Below are positions 35,125 through 47,800 of a DNA stretch of 64,000 nucleotides, piece after piece (within the stretch, counting starts at the first letter, position 1; every line of letters begins with the position of its first letter). Source of the stretch: Anisus vortex (Eukaryota > Mollusca > Gastropoda > Planorbidae). The notes under the pieces were generated by a model. It was not told the origin of the DNA, did no database searches, and worked only from the letters and a program-made list of their open reading frames with translations. The position numbers and the translations under genes are program-made. The stretch is from assembly GCA_949126835.1 (NCBI GenBank), contig CASBPS010000131.1, forward strand, positions 64,501-128,500. Reading direction: 5' to 3'.

Positions 35125-36693
35125 ACGGCCAGAAAAGGAGCCAAAACCAGAAATCTGCTTTTCAAGTCGTTGTACGGTTTCTGGAGAAGCCAAAACCACA
35201 AATCTGCTTTTGTACGGCTAGTAGAGAAGCCAAAACCACAAATCTGCTGTTTTAAGGCCAAAAGAGAAGCAAAAACCAGAAATCTGCTATTCAAGTCGTT
35301 GTACGGACTGTGGAAACGCCAAAACCACAAATCTGCTTTTGTACGGCCAGAATAGGAGCCAAAACCAGAAATCTGCTTTTCAAGTCGTTGTACGGTTTCT
35401 GAAGCCAAAACCACAAATCTGCTTTTGTACGGCCAGTAGAGAAGCCAAAACCACAAATCTGCTGTATTATGGCGAAAAGAGAAGCCAAAACCACAAATCT
35501 GCTATTCAAGTCGTTGTACGGCCAAAACAGAAGCACCATTACCACAAATCTGCTAGTCAAGTCGTTGTACGGTTTGTGGAGAAGCCAAAACAACAAATCT
35601 GCTTTTTAAGTCCTTGTACGGCCAGATAAGAAGCCAAAACTAGAAATCTGCTATTCAAGTCGTTGTACGGTTTATGGAGAGAGCCAAAACCATAAATCTG
35701 CTGTGTTACGGCCAAAAGAGAAGCTAAAACCACAAATCTTCTTGTCAAGTCGTTGTACGGCCAGAAAAGAAGCCAAACCAAGAAATCTGCTATTCAAGTC
35801 GTTGTACGGATTGTGGAAAAGCCAAAACCACAAATCTGCTTTTGTACGGCCAGAAAAGGAGCCAAAACCAGAAATCTGCTTTTCAAGTCGTTGTACGGTT
35901 TCTGGAGAAGCCAAAACCACAAATCTGCTTTTGTACGGCTAGTAGAGAAGCCAAAACCACAAATCTGCTGTTTTAAGGCCAAAAGAGAAGCAAAAACCAG
36001 AAATCTGCTATTCAAGTCGTTGTACGGACTGTGGAAACGCCAAAACCACAAATCTGCTTTTGTACGGCCAGAATAGGAGCCAAAACCAGAAATCTGCTTT
36101 TCAAGTCGTTGTACGGTTTCTGAAGCCAAAACCACAAATCTGCTTTTGTACGGCCAATAGAGAAGCCAAAACCACAAATCTGCTGTATTATGGCGAAAAG
36201 AGAAGCCAAAACCACAAATCTGCTATTCAAGTCGTTGTACGGCCAAAACAGAAGCACCATTACCACAAATCTGCTAGTCAAGTCGTTGTACGGTTTGTGG
36301 AGAAGCCAAAACAACAAATCTGCTTTTTAAGTCCTTGTACGGCCAGATAAGAAGCCAAAACTAGAAATCTGCTATTCAAGTCGTTGTACGGTTTATGGAG
36401 AGAGCCAAAACCATAAATCTGCTGTGTTACGGCCAAAAGAGAAGCTAAAACCACAAATCTTCTTGTCAAGTCGTTGTACGGCCAGAAAAGAAGCCAAACC
36501 AAGAAATCTGCTATTCAAGTCGTTGTACGGATTGTGGAAAAGCCAAAACCACAAATCTGCTTCTGTACGGCCAGAAAAGGAGCCAAAACCAGAAATCTGC
36601 TTTTCAAGTCGTTGTACGGTTTCTGGAGAAGCCAAAACCACAAATCTGCTTTTGTACGGCTAGTAGAGAAGCCAAAACCACAAATCTGCTGTA
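35125..36693. repeat. 721-bp tandem duplication
   Basis: Units about 35125-35845 and 35846-36566, with homology carrying on to about 36693. H markers at 35534 and 36255 are 721 apart. Register begins after 35122 (gttttacgg versus ttttgtacgg) and ends where one copy reads gttttaaggcc and the other gtattacggcg. The second copy has private ccaatag (near 36150) and cttctg (near 36563). Confidence 0.84.
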
Positions 36694-39153
36694 TTACGGC
36701 GAAAAAAGAACCCAAAACCACAAATCTGCTATTTAAGTCGTTGTACGGCCAGAACAGAAGCACCATTACCACAAATCTGCTAGTCAAGTCGTTGTACGGT
36801 TTGTGGAGAAGCCAAAACAACAAATCTGCTTTTTAAGTCCTTGTACGGCCAGAAAAGAAGCAAAAACTAGAAATCTGCTATTCAAGTCGTTGTACGGTTT
36901 GTGGAGAGAGCCAAAACCACAAATCTGCTGTGTTACGACCAAAAGAGAAGCTGAAACCACAAATCTTCTTTTCAAGTCGTTGTACGGCCAGAAAAAAAAG
37001 CCAAAACCAGAAATCTGCTGTTTTACGGCCAGAAAAGGAGCCAAAACAAGAAATCTGCTATTCAAGTCGTTGTACAGACTGTGGAAACGCCAAAACCACA
37101 AATCTGCTTTTGTACGGCCAGTAGAGAAGCCAAAACCACAAATCTGCTGTTTTACGGTTAGAAAAGAAGCCAAAACAAGAAATCTGCTATTCAAGTCGTT
37201 GTACGGATTGTGGAAAAGCCAAAACCAAAAATCTGCTTTTGTACGGCCAGAATAGGAGCCAAAACCAGAAATCTGCTTTTCAAGTCGTTGTACGGTTTCT
37301 GGAGAAGCCAAAACCACAAATCTGCTTTTGTACGGCCAGTAGAGAAGCCAAAACCACAAATATGCTGTATTACGGCGAAAAGAGAAGCCAAAACCACAAA
37401 TCTGCTATTCAAGTCGTTGTACGGCCAGAACAGAAGCACCATTACCACAAATCTGCTAGTCAAGTCGTTGTACGGTTTGTGGAGAAGCCAAAACAACAAA
37501 TCTGCTTTTTAAGTCCTTGTACGGCCAGAAAAGAAGCCGAAACTAGAAATCTGCTATTCAAGTTGTTGTACGGTTTGTGGAGAGAGCCAAAACCATAAAT
37601 CTGTTTTTGTACGGCCAGAAAAGGAGCCAAAACCAGAAATCTGCTTTTCAAGTCTTTGTACGGTTTCTGGAGAAGCCAAAACCACAAATCTGCTTTTGTA
37701 CGGCTAGTAGAGAAGCCAAAACCACAAATCTGCTGTATTACGGCGAAAAGAGAAGCCAAAACCACAAATCTGCTATTCAAGTCGTTGTACGGCCAGAACA
37801 GAAGCACCATTACCACAAATCTGCTAGTCAAGTCGTTGTACGGTTTGTGGAGAAGCCAAAACAACAAATCTGCTTTTTAAGTCCTTGTACGACCAGAAAA
37901 GAAACCAAAACTAGAAATCTGCTATTCAAGTCGTTGTACGGTTTTTTGGAGAGAGCCAAAACCACAAATCTGCTGTGTTACGGCCAAAAGAGAAGCTGAA
38001 ACCACAAATCTTCTTTTCAAGTCGTTGTACGGCCAGAAAAAAAGCCAAAACCAGAAATCTGCTGTTTTACGGCCAGAAAAGGAGCCAAAACCAGAAATCT
38101 GCTTTTCAAGTCGTTGTACGGTTTCTGGAGAAGCCAAAACCACAAATCTGCTTTTGTACGGCTAGTAGAGAAGCCAAAACCACAAATCTGCTGTTTTAAG
38201 GCCAAAAGAGAAGCAAAAACCAGAAATCTGCTATTCAAGTCGTTGTACGGACTGTGGAAACGCCAAAACCACAAATCTGCTTTTGTACGGCCAGAATAGG
38301 AGCCAAAACCAGAAATCTGCTTTTCAAGTCGTTGTACGGTTTCTGAAGCCAAAACCACAAATCTGCTTTTGTACGGCCAATAGAGAAGCCAAAACCACAA
38401 ATCTGCTGTATTATGGCGAAAAGAGAAGCCAAAACCACAAATCTGCTATTCAAGTCGTTGTACGGCCAAAACAGAAGCACCATTACCACAAATCTGCTAG
38501 TCAAGTCGTTGTACGGTTTGTGGAGAAGCCAAAACAACAAATCTGCTTTTTAAGTCCTTGTACGGCCAGAAAAGAAGCAAAAACTAGAAATCTGCTATTC
38601 AAGTCGTTGTACGGTTTGTGGAGAGAGCCAAAACCACAAATCTGCTGTGTTACGACCAAAAGAGAAGCTGAAACCACAAATCTTCTTTTCAAGTCGTTGT
38701 ACGGCCAGAAAAAAAAGCCAAAACCAGAAATCTGCTATTTTACGGCCAGAAAAGGAGCCAAAACAAGAAATCTGCTATTCAAGTCGTTGTACAGACTGTG
38801 GAAACGCCAAAACCACAAATCTGCTTTTGTACGGCCAGTAGAGAAGCCAAAACCACAAATCTGCTGTTTTACGGTTAGAAAAGAAGCCAAAACAAGAAAT
38901 CTGCTATTCAAGTCGTTGTACGGATTGTGGAAAAGCCAAAACCACAAATCTGCTTTTGTACGGCCAGAATAGGAGCCAAAACCAGAAATCTGCTTTTCAA
39001 GTCGTTGTACGGTTTCTGGAGAAGCCAAAACCACAAATCTGCTTTTGTACGGCCAGTAGAGAAGCCAAAACCACAAATATGCTGTATTACGGCGAAAAGA
39101 GAAGCCAAAACCACAAATCTGCTATTCAAGTCGTTGTACGGCCAGAACAGAAG
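36694..39153. repeat. Mosaic block of 676-, 368- and 673-bp HORs
   Basis: H at 36761, 37437, 37805, 38478 and 39154. Part of it matches 42.4-43.8 kb at offset 5225 and part matches 43.7-45.3 kb at offset 7448. An internal 1717-bp offset links 36930-37510 with 38647-39230. It holds the first distal-type A monomer at 37856-37904 (acgacc and gaaacc). Confidence 0.78.
37856..37904. repeat. Distal-type A monomer (acgacc plus gaaacc), exemplar
   Basis: The standard A tail ggccagaaaagaagcc is changed at two bases to gaccagaaaagaaacc. A monomers of this type follow H at 37805, 39154, 40411, 41589, 43030, 45253, 50093, 54372 and 61141. One isolated copy is at 15784-15832. The A at 34040-34088 has only the second change and may be an intermediate. 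Confidence 0.85.
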
Positions 39154-41588
39154 CACCATTACCACAAATCTGCTAGTCAAGTCGTTGTACGGTTTGTGGA
39201 GAAGCCAAAACAACAAATCTGCTTTTTAAGTCCTTGTACGACCAGAAAAGAAACCAAAACTAGAAATCTGCTATTCAAGTCGTTGTACGGTTTGTGGAGA
39301 GAGCCAAAACCACAAATCTGCTGTGTTACGGCCAAAAGAGAAGCTGAAACCACAAATCTTCTTTTCAAGTCGTTGTACGGCCAGAAAAAAAGCCAAAACC
39401 AGAAATCTGCTGTTTTACGGCCAGAAAAGGAGCCAAAACCAGAAATCTGCTTTTCAAGTCGTTGTACGGTTTCTGGAGAAGCCAAAACCACAAATCTGCT
39501 TTTGTACGGCTAGTAGAGAAGCCAAAACCACAAATCTGCTGTTTTAAGACCAAAAGAGAAGCAAAAACCAGAAATCTGCTATTCAAGTCGTTGTACGGAC
39601 TGTGGAAACGCCAAAACCACAAATCTGCTTTTGTACGGCCAGAATAGGAGCCAAAACCAGAAATCTGCTTTTCAAGTCGTTGTACGGTTTCTGGAGAAGC
39701 CAAAACCACAAATCTGCTTTTGAACGGCTAGTAGAGAAGCCAAAACCACAAATCTGCTGTTTTAAGGCCAAAAGAGAAGCAAAAACCAGAAATCTGCTAT
39801 TCAAGTCGTTGTACGGACTGTGGAAACGCCAAAACCACAAATCTGCTTTTGTACGGCCAGAATAGGAGCCAAAACCAGAAATCTGCTTTTCAAGTCGTTG
39901 TACGGTTTCTGAAGCCAAAACCACAAATCTGCTTTTGTACGGCCAGTAGAGAAGCCAAAACCACAAATCTGCTGTATTACGGCGAAAAGAGAAGCCAAAA
40001 CCACAAATCTGCTATTCAAGTCGTTGTACGGCCAGAACAGAAGCACCATTACCACAAATCTGCTAGTCAAGTCGTTGTACGGTTTGTTGAGAAGCCAAAA
40101 CAACAAATCTGCTTTTTAAGTCCTTGTACGGCCAGAAAAGAAGCCAAAACAAGAAATCTGCTATTCAAGTCGTTATACGGATTGTGGAAAAGCCAAAACC
40201 TCAAATCTGCTTTTGTACGGCCAGAAAAGGAGCCAAAACAAGAAATCTGCTTTTTAAGTCGTTGTACGGTTTCTGCAGAAGCCAAAACCACAAATCTGCT
40301 TTTGTACGGCTAGTAGAGAAGCCAAAACCACAAATCTGCTGTATTACGGCGAAAAGAGAAGCCAAAACAACAAATCTGCTATTCAAGTCGTTGTACGGCC
40401 AGAACAGAAGCACCATTACCACAAATCTGCTAGTCAAGTCGTTGTACGGTTTGTGGAGAAGCCAAAACAACAAATCTGCTTTTTAAGTCCTTGTACGACC
40501 AGAAAAGAAACCAAAACTAGAAATCTGCTATTCAAGTCGTTGTACGGTTTGTGGAGAGAGCCAAAACCACAAATCTGCTGTGTTACGGCCAAAAGAGAAG
40601 CTGAAACCACAAATCTTCTTTTCAAGTCGTTGTACGGCCAGAAAAAAAGCCAAAACCAGAAATCTGCTGTTTTACGGCCAGAAAAGGAGCCAAAACCAGA
40701 AATCTGCTTTTCAAGTCGTTGTACGGTTTCTGGAGAAGCCAAAACCACAAATCTGCTTTTGTACGGCTAGTAGAGAAGCCAAAACCACAAATCTGCTGTT
40801 TTAAGGCCAAAAGAGAAGCAAAAACCAGAAATCTGCTATTCAAGTCGTTGTACGGACTGTGGAAACGCCAAAACCACAAATCTGCTTTTGTACGGCCAGA
40901 ATAGGAGCCAAAACCAGAAATCTGCTTTTCAAGTCGTTGTACGGTTTCTGAAGCCAAAACCACAAATCTGCTTTTGTACGGCCAATAGAGAAGCCAAAAC
41001 CACAAATCTGCTGTATTACGGCGAAAAGAGAAGCCAAAACCACAAATCTGCTATTCAAGTCGTTGTACGGCCAGAACAGAAGCACCATTACCACAAATCT
41101 GCTAGTCAAGTCGTTGTACGGTTTGTTGAGAAGCCAAAACAACAAATCTGCTTTTTAAGTCCTTGTACGGCCAGAAAAAAAGCCAAAACTAGAAATCTGC
41201 TATTCAAGTCGTTGTACGGTTTATGGAGAGAGCCAAAACCATAAATCTGCTGTGTTACGGCCAAAAGAGAAGCTAAATCCACAAATCTTCTTGTCAAGTC
41301 GTTGTACGGCCAGAAAAGAAGCCAAAACAAGAAATCTGCTATTCAAGTCGTTATACGGATTGTGGAAAAGCCAAAACCTCAAAACTGCTTTTGTACGGCC
41401 AGAAAAGGAGCCAAAACAAGAAATCTGCTTTTTAAGTCGTTGTACGGTTTCTGGAGAAGCCAAAACCACAAATCTGCTTTTGTACGGCTAGTAGAGAAGC
41501 CAAAACCACAAATCTGCTGTATTACGGCGAAAAGAGAAGCCAAAACAACAAATCTGCTATTCAAGTCGTTGTACGGCCAGAACAGAAG
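39154..41588. repeat. Block with first 890-bp HOR and an 1178-bp dispersed duplicate
   Basis: H at 39154, 40044, 40411, 41083 and 41589 (890, 367, 672, 506). About 40126-40926 matches 41304-42104 at offset 1178, losing register where one has gcttttcaag and the other gctattcaag. The two matching stretches are separated by about 380 bp, so this is not a simple abutting tandem. Confidence 0.78.
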
Positions 41589-42661
41589 CACCATTACCAC
41601 AAATCTGCTAGTCAAGTCGTTGTACGGTTTGTGGAGAAGCCAAAACAACAAATCTGCTTTTTAAGTCCTTGTACGACCAGAAAAGAAACCAAAACTAGAA
41701 ATCTGCTATTCAAGTCGTTGTACGGTTTGTGGAGAGAGCCAAAACCACAAATCTGCTGTGTTACGGCCAAAAGAGAAGCTGAAACCACAAATCTTCTTTT
41801 CAAGTCGTTGTACGGCCAGAAAAAAAGCCAAAACCAGAAATCTGCTGTTTTACGGCCAGAAAAGGAGCCAAAACCAGAAATCTGCTTTTCAAGTCGTTGT
41901 ACGGTTTCTGGAGAAGCCAAAACCACAAATCTGCTTTTGTACGGCTAGTAGAGAAGCCAAAACCACAAATCTGCTGTTTTAAGGCCAAAAGAGAAGCAAA
42001 AACCAGAAATCTGCTATTCAAGTCGTTGTACGGACTGTGGAAACGCCAAAACCACAAATCTGCTTTTGTACGGCCAGAATAGGAGCCAAAACCAGAAATC
42101 TGCTATTCAAGTCGTTGTACGGTTTGTGGAGAGAGCCAAAACCACAAATCTGCTGTGTTACGACCAAAAGAGAAGCTGAAACCACAAATCTTCTTTTCAA
42201 GTCGTTGTACGGCCAGAAAAAAAAGCCAAAACCAGAAATCTGCTGTTTTACGGCCAGAAAAGGAGCCAAAACAAGAAATCTGCTATTCAAGTCGTTGTAC
42301 AGACTGTGGAAACGCCAAAACCACAAATCTGCTTTTGTACGGCCAGTAGAGAAGCCAAAACCACAAATCTGCTGTTTTACGGTTAGAAAAGAAGCCAAAA
42401 CAAGAAATCTGCTATTCAAGTCGTTGTACGGATTGTGGAAAAGCCAAAACCACAAATCTGCTTTTGTACGGCCAGAATAGGAGCCAAAACCAGAAATCTG
42501 CTTTTCAAGTCGTTGTACGGTTTCTGGAGAAGCCAAAACCACAAATCTGCTTTTGTACGGCCAGTAGAGAAGCCAAAACCACAAATATGCTGTATTACGG
42601 CGAAAAGAGAAGCCAAAACCACAAATCTGCTATTCAAGTCGTTGTACGGCCAGAACAGAAG
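41589..42661. repeat. 1073-bp H-less interval with D/B fusion monomer
   Basis: The monomer at 42086-42135 starts like D (ccaaaaccag) and has the 50-bp B body and gtggagagag tail. It is where the E-F-G-H-A stretch expected after D has been lost, removing one H and joining two HORs into 1073 bp. The right part continues as the 676-bp HOR cassette (acagactgtgg, ggttagaaaag). Confidence 0.82.
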
Positions 42662-44884
42662 CACCATTACCACAAATCTGCTAGTCAAGTCGTTGTACGG
42701 TTTGTGGAGAAGCCAAAACAACAAATCTGCTTTTTAAGTCCTTGTACGGCCAGAAAAGAAGCCGAAACTAGAAATCTGCTATTCAAGTTGTTGTACGGTT
42801 TGTGGAGAGAGCCAAAACCATAAATCTGTTTTTGTACGGCCAGAAAAGGAGCCAAAACCAGAAATCTGCTTTTCAAGTCTTTGTACGGTTTCTGGAGAAG
42901 CCAAAACCACAAATCTGCTTTTGTACGGCTAGTAGAGAAGCCAAAACCACAAATCTGCTGTATTACGGCGAAAAGAGAAGCCAAAACCACAAATCTGCTA
43001 TTCAAGTCGTTGTACGGCCAGAACAGAAGCACCATTACCACAAATCTGCTAGTCAAGTCGTTGTACGGTTTGTGGAGAAGCCAAAACAACAAATCTGTTT
43101 TTTAAGTCCTTGTACGACCAGAAAAGAAACCAAAACTAGAAATCTGCTATTCAAGTCGTTGTACGGTTTTTTGGAGAGAGCCAAAACCACAAATCTGCTG
43201 TGTTACGGCCAAAAGAGAAACTGAAACCACAAATCTTCTTTTCAAGTCGTTGTACGGCCAGAAAAAAAGCCAAAACCAGAAATCTGCTGTTTTACGGCCA
43301 GAAAAGGAGCCAAAACCAGAAATCTGCTTTTCAAGTCGTTGTACGGTTTCTGGAGAAGCCAAAACCACAAATCTGCTTTTGTACGGCTAGTAGAGAAGCC
43401 AAAACCACAAATCTGCTGTTTTAAGGCCAAAAGAGAAGCAAAAACCAGAAATCTGCTATTCAAGTCGTTGTACGGACTGTGGAAACGCCAAAACCACAAA
43501 TCTGCTTTTGTACGGCCAGAATAGGAGCCAAAACCAGAAATCTGCTTTTCAAGTCGTTGTACGGTTTCTGAAGCCAAAACCACAAATCTGCTTTTGTACG
43601 GCCAATAGAGAAGCCAAAACCACAAATCTGCTGTATTATGGCGAAAAGAGAAGCCAAAACCACAAATCTGCTATTCAAGTCGTTGTACGGCCAAAACAGA
43701 AGCACCATTACCACAAATCTGCTAGTCAAGTCGTTGTACGGTTTGTGGAGAAGCCAAAACAACAAATCTGCTTTTTAAGTCCTTGTACGGCCAGATAAGA
43801 AGCCAAAACTAGAAATCTGCTATTCAAGTCGTTGTACGGTTTATGGAGAGAGCCAAAACCATAAATCTGCTGTGTTACGGCCAAAAGAGAAGCTAAAACC
43901 ACAAATCTTCTTGTCAAGTCGTTGTACGGCCAGAAAAGAAGCCAAACCAAGAAATCTGCTATTCAAGTCGTTGTACGGATTGTGGAAAAGCCAAAACCAC
44001 AAATCTGCTTTTGTACGGCCAGAAAAGGAGCCAAAACCAGAAATCTGCTTTTCAAGTCGTTGTACGGTTTTTGGAGAAGCCAAAACCACAAATCTGCTTT
44101 TGTACGGCTAGTAGAGAAGCCAAAACCACAAATCTGCTGTATTACGGCGAAAAAAGAACCCAAAACCACAAATCTGCTATTTAAGTCGTTGTACGGCCAG
44201 AACAGAAGCACCATTACCACAAATCTGCTAGTCAAGTCGTTGTACGGTTTGTGGAGAAGCCAAAACAACAAATCTGCTTTTTAAGTCCTTGTACGGCCAG
44301 AAAAGAAGCAAAAACTAGAAATCTGCTATTCAAATCGTTGTACGGTTTGTGGAGAGAGCCAAAACCACAAATCTGCTGTGTTACGACCAAAAGAGAAGCT
44401 GAAACCACAAATCTTCTTTTCAAGTCGTTGTACGGCCAGAAAAAAAAGCCAAAACCAGAAATCTGCTGTTTTACGGCCAGAAAAGGAGCCGAAACAAGAA
44501 ATCTGCTATTCAAGTCGTTGTACAGACTGTGGAAACGCCAAAACCACAAATCTGCTTTTGTACGGCCAGTAGAGAAGCCAAAACCACAAATCTGCTGTTT
44601 TACGGTTAGAAAAGAAGCCAAAACAAGAAATCTGCTATTCAAGTCGTTGTACGGATTGTGGAAAAGCCAAAACCACAAATCTGCTTTTGTACGGCCAGAA
44701 TAGGAGCCAAAACCAGAAATCTGCTTTTCAAGTCGTTGTACGGTTTCTGGAGAAGCCAAAACCACAAATCTGCTTTTGTACGGCCAGTAGAGAAGCCAAA
44801 ACCACAAATATGCTGTATTACGGCGAAAAGAGAAGCCAAAACCACAAATCTGCTATTCAAGTCGTTGTACGGCCAGAACAGAAG
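42662..44884. repeat. HOR series 368, 673, 506, 676
   Basis: H at 42662, 43030, 43703 and 44209. The beginning is the counterpart of 37437-38480 (offset 5225), and 43703 onward the counterpart of 36255 onward (offset 7448). The changed partner along its length indicates a mosaic origin. Confidence 0.78.
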
Positions 44885-47800
44885 CACCATTACCACAAAT
44901 CTGCTAGTCAAGTCGTTGTACGGTTTGTGAAGAAGCCAAAACAACAAATCTGCTTTTTAAGTCCTTGTACGGCCAGAAAAGAAGCCGAAACTAGAAATCT
45001 GCTATTCAAGTTGTTGTACGGTTTGTGGAGAGAGCCAAAACCATAAATCTGTTTTTGTACGGCCAGAAAAGGAGCCAAAACCAGAAATCTGCTTTTCAAG
45101 TCTTTGTACGGTTTCTGGAGAAGCCAAAACCACAAATCTGCTTTTGTACGGCTAGTAGAGAAGCCAAAACCACAAATCTGCTGTATTACGGCGAAAAGAG
45201 AAGCCAAAACCACAAATCTGCTATTCAAGTCGTTGTACGGCCAGAACAGAAGCACCATTACCACAAATCTGCTAGTCAAGTCGTTGTACGGTTTGTGGAG
45301 AAGCCAAAACAACAAATCTGCTTTTTAAGTCCTTGTACGACCAGAAAAGAAACCAAAACTAGAAATCTGCTATTCAAGTCGTTGTACGGTTTGTGGAGAG
45401 AGCCAAAACCACAAATCTGCTGTGTTACGGCCAAAAGAGAAGCTGAAACCACAAATCTTCTTTTCAAGTCGTTGTACGGCCAGAAAAAAAGCCAAAACCA
45501 GAAATCTGCTGTTTTACGGCCAGAAAAGGAGCCAAAACCAGAAATCTGCTTTTCAAGTCGTTGTACGGTTTCTGGAGAAGCCAAAACCACAAATCTGCTT
45601 TTGTACGGCTAGTAGAGAAGCCAAAACCACAAATCTGCTGTTTTAAGGCCAAAAGAGAAGCAAAAACCAGAAATCTGCTATTCAAGTCGTTGTACGGACT
45701 GTGGAAACGCCAAAACCACAAATCTGCTTTTGTACGGCCAGAATAGGAGCCAAAACCAGAAATCTGCTTTTCAAGTCGTTGTACGGTTTCTGGAGAAGCC
45801 AAAACCACAAATCTGCCTTTGAACGTCTAGTAGAGAAGCCAAAACCACAAATCTGCTGTTTTAAGGCCAAAAGAGAAGCAAAAACCAGAAATCTGCTATT
45901 CAAGTCGTTGTACGGACTGTGGAAACGCCAAAACCACAAATCTGCTTTTGTACGGCCAGAATAGGAGCCAAAACCAGAAATCTGCTTTTCAAGTCGTTGT
46001 ACGGTTTCTGAAGCCAAAACCACAAATCTGCTTTTGTACGGCCAGTAGAGAAGCCAAAACCACAAATCTGCTGTATTACGGCGAAAAGAGAAGCCAAAAC
46101 CACAAATGTGCTATTCAAGTCGTTGTACGGCCAGAACAGAAGCACCATTACCACAAATCTGCTAGTCAAGTCGTTGTACGGTTTGTTGAGAAGCCAAAAC
46201 AACAAATCTGCTTTTTAAGTCCTTGTACGGCCAGAAAAAAAGCCAAAACTAGAAATCTGCTATTCAAGACGTTGTACGGTTTATGGAGAGAGCCAAAACC
46301 ATAAATCTGCTGTGTTACGGCCAAAAGAGAAGCTAAATCCACAAATCTTCTTGTCAAGTCGTTGTACGGCCAGAAAAGAAGCCAAAACAAGAAATCTGCT
46401 ATTCAAGTCGTTATACGGATTGTGGAAAAGCCAAAACCTCAAATCTGCTTTTGTACGGCCAGAAAAGGAGCCAAAACAAGAAATCTGCTTTTTAAGTCGT
46501 TGTACGGTTTCTGGAGAAGCCAAAACCACAAATCTGCTTTTGTACGGCTAGTAGAGAAGCCAAAACCAAAAATCTGCTGTATTACGGCGAAAAGAGAAGC
46601 CAAAACAACAAATCTGCTATTCAAGTCGTTGTACGGCCAGAACAGAAGCACCATTACCACAAATCTGCTAGTCAAGTCGTTGTACGGTTTGTGGAGAAGC
46701 CAAAACAACAAATCTGCTTTTTAAGTCCTTGTACGGCCAGAAAAGAAGCCAAAACTAGAAATCTGCTATTCAAGTCGATGTACGGTTTGTGGAGAGAGCC
46801 AAAACCACAAATCTGCTGTGTTACGGCCAAAAGAGAAGCTGAAACCACAAATCTTCTTTTCAAGTCGTTGTACGGCCAGAAAAAAAGCCAAAACCAGAAA
46901 TCTGCTGTTTTACGGCCAGAAAAGGAGCCAAAACCACAAATCTGCTGTTTTACGGCCAAAAGAGAAGTCAAAACCATAAAGCTGCTGTGTTACGGCCAAA
47001 AGATAAGCTAAAACTACAAATCTTCTTTTCAAGTCGTTGTACGGCCAGAAAAGGAGCCAAAACCAGAAATCTGCTATTCAAGTCGTTGTACGGACTGTGG
47101 AAACGCCAAAACCACAAATCTGCTTTTGTACGGCCAGAATAGGAGCCAAAACCAGAAATCTGCTTTTCAAGTCGTTGTACGGTTTCTGGAGAAGCCAAAA
47201 CCACAAATCTGCTTTTGTACGGCTAGTAGAGAAGCCAAAACCACAAATCTGCTGTATTATGGCGAAAAGAGAAGCTAAAACCACAAATCTGCTATTCAAG
47301 TCGTTGTACGGCCAAAACAGAAGCACCATTACCACAAATCTGCTAGTCAAGTCGTTGTACGGTTTGTGGAGAAGCCAAAACAACAAATCTGATTTTTAAG
47401 TCCTTGTACGGCCAGATAAGAAGCCAAAACTAGAAATCTGCTATTCAAGTCGTTGTACGGTTTATGGAGAGAGCCAAAACCATAAAACTGCTGTGTTACG
47501 GCCAAAAGAGAAGCTGAAACCACAAATCTTCTTTTCAAGTCGTTGTACGGCCAGAAAAAAAGCCAAAACCAGAAATCTGCTGTTTTACGGCCAGAAATAG
47601 AGCCAAAACCACAAATCTGCTGTTTTACGGCCAAAAGAGAAGTCAAAACCATAAAGCTGCTGTGTTACGGCCAAAAGATAAGCTAAAACTACAAATCTTC
47701 TTTTCAAGTCGTTGTACGGCCAGAAAAGGAGCCAAAACAAGAAATCTGCTATTCAAGTCGTTGTACGGATTGTGGAAAAGCCAAAATTACAAATCTGCTT

